DNA of 64,000 nt from Psychrobacillus sp. BL-248-WT-3. Lineage in GTDB: Bacteria; Bacillota; Bacilli; Bacillales_A; Planococcaceae. This document shows, one piece after another, positions 1 to 8,931 of the stretch (position 1 is the first letter of the stretch; the number at the start of each line of letters is the position of its first letter). The stretch is taken from positions 1 to 64,000 of the forward strand of contig NZ_JABAFC010000008.1 in the NCBI RefSeq assembly GCF_012843435.1, in the 5' to 3' direction. Under the pieces are notes generated by a model that was not told where the DNA came from, did no database searches, and was given only the letters and a program-made list of their open reading frames with translations. Position numbers and translations under genes: made by a program.

Positions 1-81
1 ATCCCCTTAACGGATAAAGTAAGTATGTGTTTAGAATAAAGATAGTAATACATTTACACAAAATATTTTACATTCCCCTAC

Positions 82-216
82 TTTACGACAATCAACCAGT
101 TTTTTACTACAATCAATGGCCAAACACTATCCCCGACTATGGATTACAACAATCACCCGCTCGTTTACTACAATCCAGCTCTACTTTACGACAATCACTC
201 TCTTTTTTACTACACT
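82..216 (-). repeat. 21-bp periodic array, copy of the 103-bp higher-order repeat
   Basis: Six copies of an 11-bp core (ATTGTMGTAAA read on the minus strand) start at 82, 103, 143, 164, 185 and 206, so the spacings are 21, 40, 21, 21 and 21 bp. The variants alternate TAG and TCG forms in the same order as the array at 14380-14866, but inverted. No convincing gene is present in positions 1-323; short reading frames across it are by-products of the repeat. Confidence 0.85.
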
Positions 217-272
217 CCCTGCTCCAAGCTTACTCCCGAGTAAAATTTACTCCCATCCCATGCGTACACAAC

Positions 273-303
273 AAAAAACCCCTTCCACAAGGGAAGGGGG
301 GTA
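273..303 (-). terminator. Rho-independent terminator of the sensor kinase operon
   Basis: Read on the minus strand, an 8-bp stem (CCCCTTCC/GGAAGGGG) with a 5-base loop is followed by six T residues. It lies about 20 bases after the kinase stop codon. Confidence 0.85.
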
Positions 304-323
304 AAGGGGTTTCGATTTTCTTA

Positions 324-2528
324 TTAGATTACTGGTATTTTGACAGTTACTTTAAACAGATCTCCGTCTACTTCGGTTACCAGGCTTCCCCCATGTAAGT
401 CTACAATAGATTGAGCAATGGCAAGGCCAAGTCCAGAGCCTTCTGTGTGACGGGATGTGTCTGCACGCTTAAATCTCTCCGTAAGCTCTGCCACATCATC
501 GCCCAGCTCATATTTCGCGATATTTTTAAACACAAATACTGCATGGTCATCTAATTGGTCTAAATTTACATAGACTCGTGTATTTGGTAGCGAATACTTT
601 AACGTATTGATAATTAAATTATCTAGAACTCTCCACCACTTTTGCCCATCTACATAGGACATGATTGGCTTGGAGCCTATAGTCACTCGATAATCTAGTC
701 CTGATTTATCAATATCCTCCTGGTGCTCTGCAACTGCCTGCTGCAACAGTTGAGTTAAATCTACTTTACGTTTGTCTAACTCAATATTTCCCGAGGCCAT
801 TTTAGATACCTCAAACAAATCTTCAATTAATGTTTTTAACCGTAATGATTTCTTATCTAAAATCGCTATATACGAAGCTCGCTCTTCCTCCGTAATATCG
901 GGATTTTTTAAAAGATCAGTGTACGTAATGATGGAGGTTAGTGGCGTTCTTAAATCATGACTTACATTAGTGATTAGCTCTGTTTTAAGGCGCTCACTTT
1001 TCACTTGCTCTATTTGAGAAGTTTGTACGCGTCCCCTTAAGTCATTCACATTCGATGCAAGCTTTGCAATCGGTGATCTCCCATTCACCTTAATTTCAGA
1101 TCCATCATTGCCCTTTACCATCTCTTCGGTTTTTCCAATAATACGATTCAAATAAGCCATTCTAGATAATAAAATAAATAGGACAGGAATGCCTATAAAC
1201 AACGTGCAAGGAATCCATAAGATGATTAGTTCTGGAATACTTGCCATTAAGACCGTACCTACTCCCCAGAAAAATACTACAATTAGCATAATAATTGTTT
1301 GTACCCCAATGGAGCGATTTAGGAAAAAACCTTCCAATGATTTAATCCCATGAACTGTGAGACTGTTTTTCCAGTCTGCTGTACTTAACGATTCTTTTAG
1401 CCATGGAATTTGATAGAGAGTTGCTGCTGTTAAGATAACCGCAATAATAAATCCACCGATTGGTATATCATATCCTCCATAATGGAAAACAGAGAGCATT
1501 GCTTCTTCAGTAAATAAAATTGCTAGGAATCCACTAACAAAAATTAATACTATCTGAACATCAATTGGCAAGCTTTCATATTTTGCTCTTCCTTTTTCAA
1601 AAATGAAAGATTTACGATTCTTTCTCCATTGAAACACAAACAATACTGCTGAAAGAATCCCTACTACAATGACACTATAAAAAATTAGCTGTCGTGTTTT
1701 AAAGTAATTGTACTCATACGATCTATTTCCACTTAGCATACTTGCTTCTGAAATGGCAATGGTACCTTCAAAGCGAGTATATCGGCTTCCCAGGGTGTCA
1801 CTCAAATCCCTATAAGCACCGTCGTAATAATCTTCATTTATTGCTGGAGAATACGTGTTAGGCTCCTTTAAATAGCCATTATCACTAGAGTACACTTTCT
1901 TAAACGCCATTTTCTTTCCGATTGTTCCGTTTGTAAATACCTCTCCGGTTTCTACATTTTTTAATTCGTAGTTAAAATCATCTTTCTCATTTAATAAATG
2001 GTTTTTTGCTTTAGCTACACTTTGGAAATAAGCATCCACTTCTTCTTCTTTTTCTTTTCGGATTTTATCCTCTACGTACTCGTCGCTTTCAAAATTCTTC
2101 TTAATATCGGCTATCTTAGCATCCCGTTCTGCTATGAGACTCTCTTTAACCGTATTTTCTACATCCTTCTCCTGTGCTGCATCACCCTCGTCAGATGTCT
2201 CCTCTGTAGTTGTAGAGTTTATTCTATCCTCGTAGTTACGTTCTATAGAATAGATTTGATCCTCCAAATTTCCATAACGATTACGATGCTCTTCAATTTC
2301 ACTAGAGGTAACTACTATATTTTTCTTTACTGCTTCTATATCTGGGACAGCCAACGCTAATGGAACAAGCGCAGATTCAAACTCATCTAATTCTTGTTGA
2401 AAGCTAGAGCTATCGAAATAGTTTTTCCCTATATACTCTCTACCTAAATTTGTAAGAGTAATGAACGCACCAACGGCTATCACTACCAACACACTCAATA
2501 CAATTACTTTTCCTAGAGGGCGCTTCAT
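324..2528 (-). CDS. Membrane sensor histidine kinase
   Basis: 734-residue two-component kinase. An N-terminal membrane segment (about residues 8-28) is followed by a long charged, coiled-coil-rich extracytoplasmic region to about residue 275, then a cluster of hydrophobic segments between about 280 and 465. The H-box SHDLRTPLTS puts the phosphorylated histidine near residue 524, an N-box (DNLIINTLKYS) is near 633, and a GSGLGL G2 box is near 697. A strong AAAGGAGG lies just before the ATG, and the start overlaps the stop of a small upstream ORF as ATGA. It lies downstream of an OmpR-type regulator, so the pair forms one operon. The signal sensed is unknown; the large outer domain suggests an envelope or extracellular cue. 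Confidence 0.93.
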   Translation of the reverse strand: MKRPLGKVIVLSVLVVIAVGAFITLTNLGREYIGKNYFDSSSFQQELDEFESALVPLALAVPDIEAVKKNIVVTSSEIEEHRNRYGNLEDQIYSIERNYEDRINSTTTEETSDEGDAAQEKDVENTVKESLIAERDAKIADIKKNFESDEYVEDKIRKEKEEEVDAYFQSVAKAKNHLLNEKDDFNYELKNVETGEVFTNGTIGKKMAFKKVYSSDNGYLKEPNTYSPAINEDYYDGAYRDLSDTLGSRYTRFEGTIAISEASMLSGNRSYEYNYFKTRQLIFYSVIVVGILSAVLFVFQWRKNRKSFIFEKGRAKYESLPIDVQIVLIFVSGFLAILFTEEAMLSVFHYGGYDIPIGGFIIAVILTAATLYQIPWLKESLSTADWKNSLTVHGIKSLEGFFLNRSIGVQTIIMLIVVFFWGVGTVLMASIPELIILWIPCTLFIGIPVLFILLSRMAYLNRIIGKTEEMVKGNDGSEIKVNGRSPIAKLASNVNDLRGRVQTSQIEQVKSERLKTELITNVSHDLRTPLTSIITYTDLLKNPDITEEERASYIAILDKKSLRLKTLIEDLFEVSKMASGNIELDKRKVDLTQLLQQAVAEHQEDIDKSGLDYRVTIGSKPIMSYVDGQKWWRVLDNLIINTLKYSLPNTRVYVNLDQLDDHAVFVFKNIAKYELGDDVAELTERFKRADTSRHTEGSGLGLAIAQSIVDLHGGSLVTEVDGDLFKVTVKIPVI

Positions 2529-2689
2529 CTCGCTCCTCCTTTCATTAATTCAACAATGTCTGTAAAGGTCCTGCTAATCTCCATGATCGGAATGAGCTGT
2601 GATGTACAATAAAATAAACATATTGCTCCGCAAAGAATAGCCGCTATTGAAAATAGAAAACTCCATTTACTTGTCGATTTTATAGCCAA
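2525..2689 (-). CDS. Small membrane ORF between regulator and kinase
   Basis: A 54-codon frame with a TTG start overlaps the end of the regulator gene and ends in an ATGA overlap with the kinase start. The predicted peptide begins MAIKSTSKWSFLF, has one hydrophobic segment (about residues 9-28) and ends in a short polar tail (ELMKGGAR). The tail codons contain the kinase ribosome site. I do not recognise a family. The ATGA overlap and continuous frame support translation; the TTG start has only a poor, very close GGGGAG. It could be an accessory membrane peptide of the two-component system or a coupling leader. Confidence 0.5.
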   Translation of the reverse strand: MAIKSTSKWSFLFSIAAILCGAICLFYCTSQLIPIMEISRTFTDIVELMKGGAR

Positions 2690-3359
2690 CTCCCCACACC
2701 ACCTTTAGGTATCTCGGATTTTTAGGGTCTGCCTCAATTTTTTCGCGTATTTTACGGATATGAACAGCCACTATATTCTCCGCGTTGTAGGCTGGTTCAT
2801 TCCATACTCGTTCATAGATATCATGAATAGAAAAAACTCGACCTGCATTGGTCATTAATAGTTCCGTTATTTTATATTCGATTGGAGTTAGCTTTACCGC
2901 TTCTCCTTCTACAGAAAGCTCCTTTGCCTCCTGATTTAAAATAAGACCATCCACTTCTATCACCGCTTGCCTGCCCTGATACGTCCCTAGCTTTGTGTAT
3001 CTTCTGAGCTGTGACTTAACTCTGGCTACAAGTTCCATAGGATGAAAGGGCTTCGTTACATAATCATCGGCACCTACAGACAATCCGTGAATTTTATCTG
3101 AATCCTCTGCTTTAGCACTTAACATAATAATTGGTATATTTCTTTGCTCTCGAATTTTAAAAGTAGCAGAAATTCCATCCATTTGAGGCATCATGATATC
3201 TAATACGATGACATGAACCTCGTTTTCCTCTAGCAACTCCAGTGCCTCTATCCCATTTCCTGCCTTCAACACACGGTAGCCTTCATTTTTTAAATAGATT
3301 TCTATTCCATCTCGAATGTCTTGATCATCATCCGTCACTAGTACAGTAAACTCAGGCAT
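2667..3359 (-). CDS. OmpR/PhoB-family response regulator
   Basis: 230-residue regulator. The N-terminal receiver domain shows the acidic pair near residues 10-12, the phosphorylation Asp near residue 54 (VLDIMMPQMDG), a switch Ser near 81 and the conserved Lys near 103 (DDYVTKPFHP). The C-terminal half is a winged helix ending in VWGVGYKI, typical of the OmpR class. The start is set by GAGGAGGT before the ATG. It is transcribed ahead of the small ORF and histidine kinase, which is its likely phosphodonor. Its regulon cannot be read from the window. Confidence 0.95.
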   Translation of the reverse strand: MPEFTVLVTDDDQDIRDGIEIYLKNEGYRVLKAGNGIEALELLEENEVHVIVLDIMMPQMDGISATFKIREQRNIPIIMLSAKAEDSDKIHGLSVGADDYVTKPFHPMELVARVKSQLRRYTKLGTYQGRQAVIEVDGLILNQEAKELSVEGEAVKLTPIEYKITELLMTNAGRVFSIHDIYERVWNEPAYNAENIVAVHIRKIREKIEADPKNPRYLKVVWGVGYKIDK

Positions 3360-3583
3360 CTCTTGCTACCTCCTCACGTTTGCTTTCTTATGATTCTTAT
3401 TGTAACCTTCATTTCTTAACATTCCAGCAGTATAATTCTGAAGAAAATCTTAAGAAATTATTTTGTTTATTTATATATTGTTGAACTATAAGGTTTTTGT
3501 AAGCTTAACTAAATTATCGGCATAATAAAGTGCATTCAAAATAAAATGAAAATTTTCTTTTCACTCCCTCTAATGAATCAAAA

Positions 3584-3615
3584 AATCCACCTACCTTTTT
3601 ACAGGTTGGTGGATT
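3584..3615 (-). terminator. Terminator overlapping the end of the SOS cassette
   Basis: Minus-strand stem AATCCACC-ACC pairs with GGT-GGTGGATT around an 8-base loop and is followed by a run of T. The stem uses the last codons and stop of the 59-residue ORF. Confidence 0.8.
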
Positions 3616-3778
3616 CATTACATGTTTCTTCTATAGTAGTGCAAAGCTCTAGGTCAATGTCCTGGTAACTTATATCGCTAATCCGCTCTATATAAGAATT
3701 CACTACTTCACCAGAATATTTTTCAAATAATTCATTTACTAATTGATCTAGCTCTAATTGTTCCTTCGTTTTGCTCAT
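3599..3778 (-). CDS. Small acidic protein, third gene of LexA-controlled cassette
   Basis: 59 residues, starting MSKTKEQLELDQLVNELF. The start was chosen at the ATG 9 bases after AAGGAG rather than at the TTG three codons upstream, which abuts the ribosome site. The protein is predicted helical and acidic with no membrane segment. It follows the YolD-like gene by 13 bases. In Bacillus subtilis a YolD relative (YqjX) is followed by a small protein, YqzH; position and size are consistent with that, but I cannot claim sequence homology. Confidence 0.7.
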   Translation of the reverse strand: MSKTKEQLELDQLVNELFEKYSGEVVNSYIERISDISYQDIDLELCTTIEETCNESTNL

Positions 3779-3791
3779 GATTAGCAACTCC

Positions 3792-4172
3792 TTAGTCCAT
3801 AATTGTTATATCTACAATTTCTTCTAGCTTAATAGGTATTAAATAAAATGGATCGTGAAGATGAATTGTCCTATGCTTTACATCTATTTCTTCAATAGTC
3901 CCCCTGTTATAAATATAGTGACCATTTTTCCAGCGTTTGATCTTCGTATCACCTTTAGACGTATAGGCTAACTCAAGCGTCTCTGAAATCATGACATAAT
4001 CGTATTCGGTTAATACTGGCTTAGGCTCTTTCTTTACCTCTTCATAATACTCACGAAGTAGTGAGACATGTTCTGGAAGCATCATAGATGTCCCCCATTT
4101 AATATTTCGACGAGGATCTAAAGGATATTTAGATTTTTTAATCCCTTCAAAAAATTTATCATGAATATTCAT
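3792..4172 (-). CDS. YolD-like family protein
   Basis: 126 residues. The C-terminal part, with YDYVMISETLELAY, WKNGHYIYNRGTI and a closing HLHDPFYLIPI segment, matches the YolD domain as I remember it: a small beta-rich domain related to the UmuD/WYL-type folds. YolD genes usually sit beside Y-family DNA polymerases (UvrX/YqjW) in SOS-induced operons. No polymerase is present here. The start overlaps the upstream gene's stop as ATGA, so translation is coupled. The molecular role of YolD proteins is not established to my knowledge. Confidence 0.82.
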   Translation of the reverse strand: MNIHDKFFEGIKKSKYPLDPRRNIKWGTSMMLPEHVSLLREYYEEVKKEPKPVLTEYDYVMISETLELAYTSKGDTKIKRWKNGHYIYNRGTIEEIDVKHRTIHLHDPFYLIPIKLEEIVDITIMD

Positions 4173-4390
4173 ATAACCTCACGTTCCTTTTGGAGAACGG
4201 GAACAAATGCTAACACATTTTCTATTTTAAAGATCCTTTTCGTACCTCTTAAAAAGCAATAAGCCTGGAAGGAGTCCTTAGAGACACTTAGCACCTTAAC
4301 TCGTCTCTTACTGATTTCCCCATTGTGTTTCATGTAAATCATTTCAGATAACTGATTGGCTTTCATTGACTTCAAAATTATTATGCGCAC
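4169..4390 (-). CDS. Small WYL-like protein, first gene of LexA-controlled cassette
   Basis: 73 residues from a GTG start placed 7 bases after GGAGGG. An out-of-frame ATG directly overlaps the start and was ignored. The segment KRRVKVLSVSKDSFQAYCFLRG followed by KRIFKIENVLAFVPV resembles the C-terminal half of small WYL-like domains that read basic and aromatic residues. This is a pattern-level resemblance only. It is the promoter-proximal gene of a three-gene cassette under a LexA box. Confidence 0.7.
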   Translation of the reverse strand: MRIIILKSMKANQLSEMIYMKHNGEISKRRVKVLSVSKDSFQAYCFLRGTKRIFKIENVLAFVPVLQKEREVI

Positions 4391-4414
4391 ATTTGTTCCC
4401 TCCTATTACTTTTT

Positions 4415-4443
4415 AGTATACGAACATTTGTTTGTTTTTACAA
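4415..4443 (-). promoter_or_regulatory. SOS promoter with LexA (DinR) box
   Basis: On the minus strand a -35 TTGTAA and -10 TATACT are separated by exactly 17 bases. The 14-bp LexA box CAAACAAATGTTCG (4421-4434) fills the spacer and matches the Bacillus consensus CGAACRNRYGTTYG at all but one position. This placement would let LexA block RNA polymerase until DNA damage. Confidence 0.88.
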
Positions 4444-4482
4444 CTTGAAATTTCAGGAAAATGAAATTTTAGTAAACAAAAA

Positions 4483-4500
4483 AACGCCACTTTGGGCGTT
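4483..4500 (-). terminator. Terminator of the Lon-like protease gene
   Basis: AACGCC/GGCGTT stem with a 6-base loop, followed on the minus strand by seven T residues. Confidence 0.75.
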
Positions 4501-4535
4501 CTAAATATTTCAAGTCACTCTGTTTAGTTATCCAT

Positions 4536-5297
4536 CTACTTTTTATATTTTTCGTTCAAATCATTAATTACTTCAATGGCTTCGTCAACATGCTCGACAT
4601 CAATAACTTCAATATTTAACTTTAACTCTCTTTGAAGGGTCTCTGCTTCTTTTGCATTTTCGCTCGGTATAATCATAAAAGGAAAATCATATTTTTTAAC
4701 ATTTTGTAGTTTTTCTCTCAAGCCTCCAACAGCTAAAACATTTCCCTCTGCATCAATGGCACCTGTAATAGCCAAACGTAGACCATTTTGTAATTCACCT
4801 TTTATAATGAGTTCAGTTAACAGCAAGCTTAGCCCTGCACTGTCTCCTATCCCTTTATCATGCTTGAAATATTCTGTAAGCCTTGCTTCTTCTTTACCAA
4901 AGTACAGTTTTAAGTTCTCTCTCATCTCTTCCTTCGGCGTTTTTTTAAGTTGTAGCCACTCAAATATTGTCCTGTTCTTATTTTCGTAAAGAATCTCATT
5001 CCTTACTTTAGTAATTGTTATGACCTCTTGATCAGGGTACTTCCTTAAATACTCCTGAGCCTCCTGTTTGCTTTCCATGTTATCTAAAGCTTTGTAAGAA
5101 ATAGCTACTATAAAGATTCCTGAACCTTCTACTGTCTGTCTTGGTTCTACATATAAGTTTGCTACGTATGTTTTTGTAACGAACCCTAGAAGCGGAAGCT
5201 CATAACAAAATAGAAGCAATAGGATCGCTAGAGAAATAGTAAGTTGTTGTTTGGTCTTCTGTTTTCTTCGAAATATGAAGATAGAGATAGTTAGCAT
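4536..5297 (-). CDS. Membrane-anchored Lon-type (S16) serine protease
   Basis: The Lon proteolytic domain fills the C-terminal half: the catalytic serine is near residue 153 in GDSAG and the lysine near residue 196 in GGLREKLQNVKK, the Ser-Lys dyad of family S16. There is no AAA+ domain and no PDZ domain like that of YlbL. A hydrophobic segment near residues 20-38 suggests membrane anchoring. The given ATG at 5297 has no ribosome site. The frame stays open for 57 more codons (to 5468) that encode two further hydrophobic segments but contain no ATG, GTG or TTG. The true start may therefore be non-standard or lost. Confidence 0.8.
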   Translation of the reverse strand: MLTISIFIFRRKQKTKQQLTISLAILLLLFCYELPLLGFVTKTYVANLYVEPRQTVEGSGIFIVAISYKALDNMESKQEAQEYLRKYPDQEVITITKVRNEILYENKNRTIFEWLQLKKTPKEEMRENLKLYFGKEEARLTEYFKHDKGIGDSAGLSLLLTELIIKGELQNGLRLAITGAIDAEGNVLAVGGLREKLQNVKKYDFPFMIIPSENAKEAETLQRELKLNIEVIDVEHVDEAIEVINDLNEKYKK

Positions 5298-5471
5298 AAA
5301 TAAACTAAGGAGCAGTAAAACTAAAAACGAGATACCATCTATAGCGTCTCGAAGGAATACACCTAGTACTAGAAGATAAAAAACGATTGTTATAATGATG
5401 GGGATGACATTTAGTGATCGAGTATAATTTTTCGATATAGCGGTCCAGCTCCTTCTTAAAAGTCTATACTA

Positions 5472-5859
5472 GTAAAGGGAAAGATCCTTTGTTAAGTTAT
5501 GCATATGATTATGTAAGTAATGATATTCTTTTTCATCAAATGCTATATAAGGGGCTCAATTACGTAATAGCGTTTCACAGATAAATTTAGAATCTATATT
5601 TGATTTGTAAGACGGATAATATCATATTGGGCAACCCACGAAAATCCGTCCGAGTAGAAATCATTTATTTAATTATTAGAGGTAAATACTTACTTTCAAA
5701 GACTTTAAACAACAAGTCCAGGATACAGTAAGAAATAAAGGATTTATAACACATTTAAATTCCATTATAATCCTATTAAAGTAACTTAACTATCACTTTT
5801 TCGTATATCTGAAACTTTCTGGAACAAAAACGGTCTAATATTCTAAAGGAGTGAACAAA
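5472..5859. other. Intergenic region with nested inverted repeat
   Basis: No supportable gene. GACGGAT (5611-5617) pairs with ATCCGTC (5644-5650), and GGG/CCC pairs inside it around CAA, so a transcript could form a weak nested hairpin. No T tract follows. Confidence 0.4.
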
Positions 5860-6735
5860 ATGAAAAAAATGTTTTGGAGTATGTTAACTATTTTTACAAT
5901 CTTATTCCTTGCTAGCTGCGGAACTAATAATGATAATGACCCAACAACAGGCAGTGAAGAGCAAGAAAAAGAAGCAAAGGTCTCTACCCAATTAAATGTT
6001 GATGCTAATGGAGAAGCAATGCTCCTTATTAAAAACCCTGCGGATAATGAAATGACACTAACCTTTCCAAGCGGACAGGAGGTAGAGTATCAACTACTAG
6101 ATCAAGACAAAAATGTCGTGTATACGTATTCTGCCAATAAAAACTTTACACAAGCAATTCAGGAAAAGAAACTAAAGCCTAATGAAGAGATTTCCGTTAA
6201 GCTTGATTTGGAAAATGAACTAGCAGAAGTACCTGCCGGAAAGTACAAACTGGTTGTTTGGTCTATGGCATCTGAATTGAGCGATCAAAAGGTTGAATCT
6301 GATTATGAATGGGCTGGAACTGAACAAGCAGAAGAGAGTGCACCTCCTACAGAAGGAAATAGTAAAATTACTCTTTACCGTGAAGATGCCAATGCAGAAT
6401 TTGTAGAGCCTTACGAGGTGGAAATTGATCCATCTGAAGATAAAGTGAAGCAAATATTTGAAGAAATTGACGCAACAAATGTAGGATTACTAGAATATCG
6501 TTTTGAGAATGACGAGAAAAAACTAGTTCTAGTAATGGATAAGGCAACAGAAAATATTCAAGGGACTGCTGGAGAATATCTATTTTTAGGCAAAGTCCTC
6601 CATTCTTACTTTGAAAACTACCCTAAATTAGAAGAAATTGATTTTGTTAAAGAAGATGGTACACCTGTTGAACTATCACATATGGGAGCTGTATCCACCT
6701 TCACACGCGATGAGCAATATACAAAACCGAATTAA
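5860..6735 (+). CDS. Lipoprotein with BsuPI domain and C-terminal germination-type domain
   Basis: 291 residues. The signal peptide ends in a lipobox LASC, so the mature protein should be lipid-anchored outside the membrane. Residues of about 45-145 carry the BsuPI pattern (LTFPSGQEVEYQLLD ... VVYTYSANKNFTQ ... LAEVPAGKYKLVVWS), named after the B. subtilis intracellular proteinase inhibitor and common in exported proteins. The C-terminal part (from about residue 170) looks like a GerMN-type fold, though that is less certain. The start is the ATG 8 bases after AAAGGAG rather than the GTG that abuts it. It is monocistronic. The function is unknown; protease inhibition is not implied. Confidence 0.8.
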   Translation: MKKMFWSMLTIFTILFLASCGTNNDNDPTTGSEEQEKEAKVSTQLNVDANGEAMLLIKNPADNEMTLTFPSGQEVEYQLLDQDKNVVYTYSANKNFTQAIQEKKLKPNEEISVKLDLENELAEVPAGKYKLVVWSMASELSDQKVESDYEWAGTEQAEESAPPTEGNSKITLYREDANAEFVEPYEVEIDPSEDKVKQIFEEIDATNVGLLEYRFENDEKKLVLVMDKATENIQGTAGEYLFLGKVLHSYFENYPKLEEIDFVKEDGTPVELSHMGAVSTFTRDEQYTKPN

Positions 6736-6744
6736 AAATAATAC

Positions 6745-7128
6745 GCTTTGTTCAAGTTATTGGTTGATGACTAACCATTCTTTTTTTATAGTGACTGTAA
6801 ACATAAACAAAGGAACTTTCAAATGGCTATTAAGAACATAAATAGATGATAAAATTGGGTTTGGTGACAGTTTTTTAGCTTTGTTTATGCGTGTAAATTG
6901 ATTAGCGCTTTATCGATGCTAAAGCTGTTCCATTTATTGATTGGAACGCCAGACGGCAACTCCTACGGGATGAGTGAGACAGATAAGCCATCACAACAAC
7001 GCGCGTAAGTGATTGTGATGGCTTATCCCTCACCCCGAGGAAAGCGTCCGGCTGGGGCGAAAAATCAATTCTACTCTCTGATTTAAGATTTCTATGCATC
7101 ATAAATCAACCCTACCCTTTAACATAGC
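6745..7128. repeat. Dispersed intergenic repeat, copy 1 (long form)
   Basis: About 380 bp with clear similarity to 24004-24229 at both ends (GCTTTGTTCAAGTTATTGG... and TTAAGATTTCTATGCATC...). Its middle (6877-6984) matches 59492-59598 in reverse orientation. A perfect 15-bp inverted repeat GATAAGCCATCACAA/TTGTGATGGCTTATC spans 6982-7027 with a 16-base loop. It resembles the CGACTCCTACGGGA-type intergenic elements of Bacillales. It has no coding capacity. Confidence 0.85.
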
Positions 7129-7140
7129 CAAATAATAAAA

Positions 7141-7163
7141 GAGCTTGGATCACCCCCAAGCTC
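7141..7163. terminator. Terminator after the aceA-aceB-yhfH operon
   Basis: GAGCTTGG/CCAAGCTC stem flanked by A and T runs on both sides, so it may work in both directions. It lies 10 bases after the small zinc-ribbon gene on the minus strand. Confidence 0.8.
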
Positions 7164-7173
7164 TTTTTCTAGT

Positions 7174-7296
7174 TTATTCACTTCTATCATTCAGACAACG
7201 TTCACATTCAAATAATGGAGATTCGACTTGCTCTTGGATGACACATCCACATTCGCGACAAATCTTTGGATTTTTTTCACTCGTTGGCTTATTCAT
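7174..7296 (-). CDS. yhfH: YhfH-like small zinc-ribbon protein
   Basis: A 40-residue ORF with two CxxC pairs: CREC near residues 13-16 (followed by GC) and CERC near 31-34. The ribosome site AGGAGGTGATT is near-perfect and overlaps the aceB stop region. The layout of a short basic start, CxEC, then CxRC near the end matches the YhfH family of tiny zinc-ribbon proteins. It follows aceB by 12 bases and precedes a terminator, so it is probably co-transcribed with the glyoxylate shunt genes. Its role is unknown; zinc binding is inferred from the cysteines. Confidence 0.8.
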   Translation of the reverse strand: MNKPTSEKNPKICRECGCVIQEQVESPLFECERCLNDRSE

Positions 7297-7308
7297 TCCA
7301 ATCACCTC

Positions 7309-8904
7309 CTATAATTTTGCATAGCCTGGAATAGTTAAAAATTCAATGAAGTTATCCTCTTTCACTAATGTCAAAAATAGCTCTGCTGCTTCCATATATC
7401 TACCGGTCAAATAGATGTCATTACCGAAGTCAGCTTTTAACTTCCCAAGCTCCTCAGTTAGTACCTGCTCTACAAGTGGCATTGTAATTTTCCGCCCGTC
7501 CTCAAGCTTTCCTTCTGGATGTCGAACCCATTGCCATACTTGTGTACGAGAAATTTCTGCAGTCGCTGCATCCTCCATCAGGTTGTTAATAGGTGCAGCC
7601 CCGTTGCCTCGTAGCCATGAAGCAATGTATTGAACTCCAACGCTACAGTTTAGACGGAGTCCTTCTTCGGTGATTGTTCCAGTTGGTACTTCGAGTAGGT
7701 TGTCTGCAGTTACCTGAACATCCTCTCGTTTACGGTGGATTTGGTTAGGGGTTGGCATATACTCGTCGAATTGCTCCCAAGCGACTGGTACAAGTCCAGG
7801 ATGTGCTACCCAAGTTCCATCGTGTCCATCCGAAGCTTCTCTTCTTTTGTCTTCTCGAACCTTTGCAAATGCTGCCTCGTTTGCTTCCTCATCATTCTTA
7901 ATAGGAATTTGTGCTGCCATTCCCCCGATAGCTGAAGCATTGCGTTTATGACAGGTATGAATACAAAGCTGTGTATACGCTCTCATAAATGGTGACGTCA
8001 TAGTTACTTGACCACGGTCAGGCAAAATGACTTCTGGTTGGTTGCGAAGACGTTTGATGTAACTAAAAATATAATCCCAGCGTCCACAATTTAAGCCTGC
8101 AGAATGATCTTTCAATTCATATAAAATCTCATCCATTTCAAACGCAGCCATGATTGTTTCTATAAGCACCGTGGCTTTGATCGTTCCTTGTGGAATCCCT
8201 AGCTTCTCCTGCGCAAAGATAAAGATATCATTCCACAGTCTTGCCTCTAGATGACTTTCTAGCTTTGGCAGATAAAAATATGGTCCTGTTCCGCGCTCGA
8301 TCGCCTCTTTCGCGTTATGGAAAAAATATAATCCAAAGTCAAAGAAGCTACCAGAAATCGGCTTACCATCTATATGAATATTCTTCTCCATCAGATGGAG
8401 GCCACGAGGACGAACTAATAACACTGCTGTTTCATCCTTTAAGTGATAGCTTTTACCAGTCTCAGGCTGCATATAAGAAATCGTCTTTCTTACTGCGTCT
8501 CTCATATTGATCTGGCCTTCAATCATATTTTCCCATGTAGGAGATGTTGCATCCTCGAAGCAGGCCATGAATGCTTTTGCTCCAGAGTTTAGGGCATTAA
8601 TAACCATCTTTCGATTGACTGGTCCAGTAATCTCTACCCTTCTATCCTGTAAATCCTTAGGGAGTGGAGCTATTGTCCAATCCCCTTCTCGAATATGCTT
8701 TGTTTCTGTAAGAAAATCTAATTTCTTTCCATTATCTAGTCTTTCCTGGCGATCTCTCCGAGCAATGAGCAAATCCTTTCGTCGATCATCAAATGTTTGA
8801 TGAAGAGAAGCGACGAATTCCAATGCTTCTGGTGTTAAAATCTCATGCATTCCTTCCACGTCTTTACCAACAATTTCAATCTTTTTTTCAGTTATTTGTT
8901 CCAT
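7309..8904 (-). CDS. aceB: Malate synthase A
   Basis: 531 residues after choosing the second ATG (MEQITEKK), which lies 8 bases after GGAGG; an upstream ATG in frame has no such site. Condenses glyoxylate with acetyl-CoA to malate, the second step of the glyoxylate shunt. Recognisable features are [12 protein letters not shown] with the catalytic Arg, the acidic [17 protein letters not shown] segment that provides Mg2+ ligands, and [11 protein letters not shown]. Length fits the malate synthase A isoform. It sits 27 bases after aceA on the same strand, so the two enzymes form an operon for growth on acetate or fatty acids. Confidence 0.96.
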   Translation of the reverse strand: MEQITEKKIEIVGKDVEGMHEILTPEALEFVASLHQTFDDRRKDLLIARRDRQERLDNGKKLDFLTETKHIREGDWTIAPLPKDLQDRRVEITGPVNRKMVINALNSGAKAFMACFEDATSPTWENMIEGQINMRDAVRKTISYMQPETGKSYHLKDETAVLLVRPRGLHLMEKNIHIDGKPISGSFFDFGLYFFHNAKEAIERGTGPYFYLPKLESHLEARLWNDIFIFAQEKLGIPQGTIKATVLIETIMAAFEMDEILYELKDHSAGLNCGRWDYIFSYIKRLRNQPEVILPDRGQVTMTSPFMRAYTQLCIHTCHKRNASAIGGMAAQIPIKNDEEANEAAFAKVREDKRREASDGHDGTWVAHPGLVPVAWEQFDEYMPTPNQIHRKREDVQVTADNLLEVPTGTITEEGLRLNCSVGVQYIASWLRGNGAAPINNLMEDAATAEISRTQVWQWVRHPEGKLEDGRKITMPLVEQVLTEELGKLKADFGNDIYLTGRYMEAAELFLTLVKEDNFIEFLTIPGYAKL

Positions 8905-8931
8905 TCCTTTACCCTCCCATTTCTTCAATGA

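Noticed and set aside
27-398. Open frame of 123 codons at the left edge
   Set aside because: Runs through the repeat array, the terminator and into the kinase gene on the opposite strand; no ribosome site.
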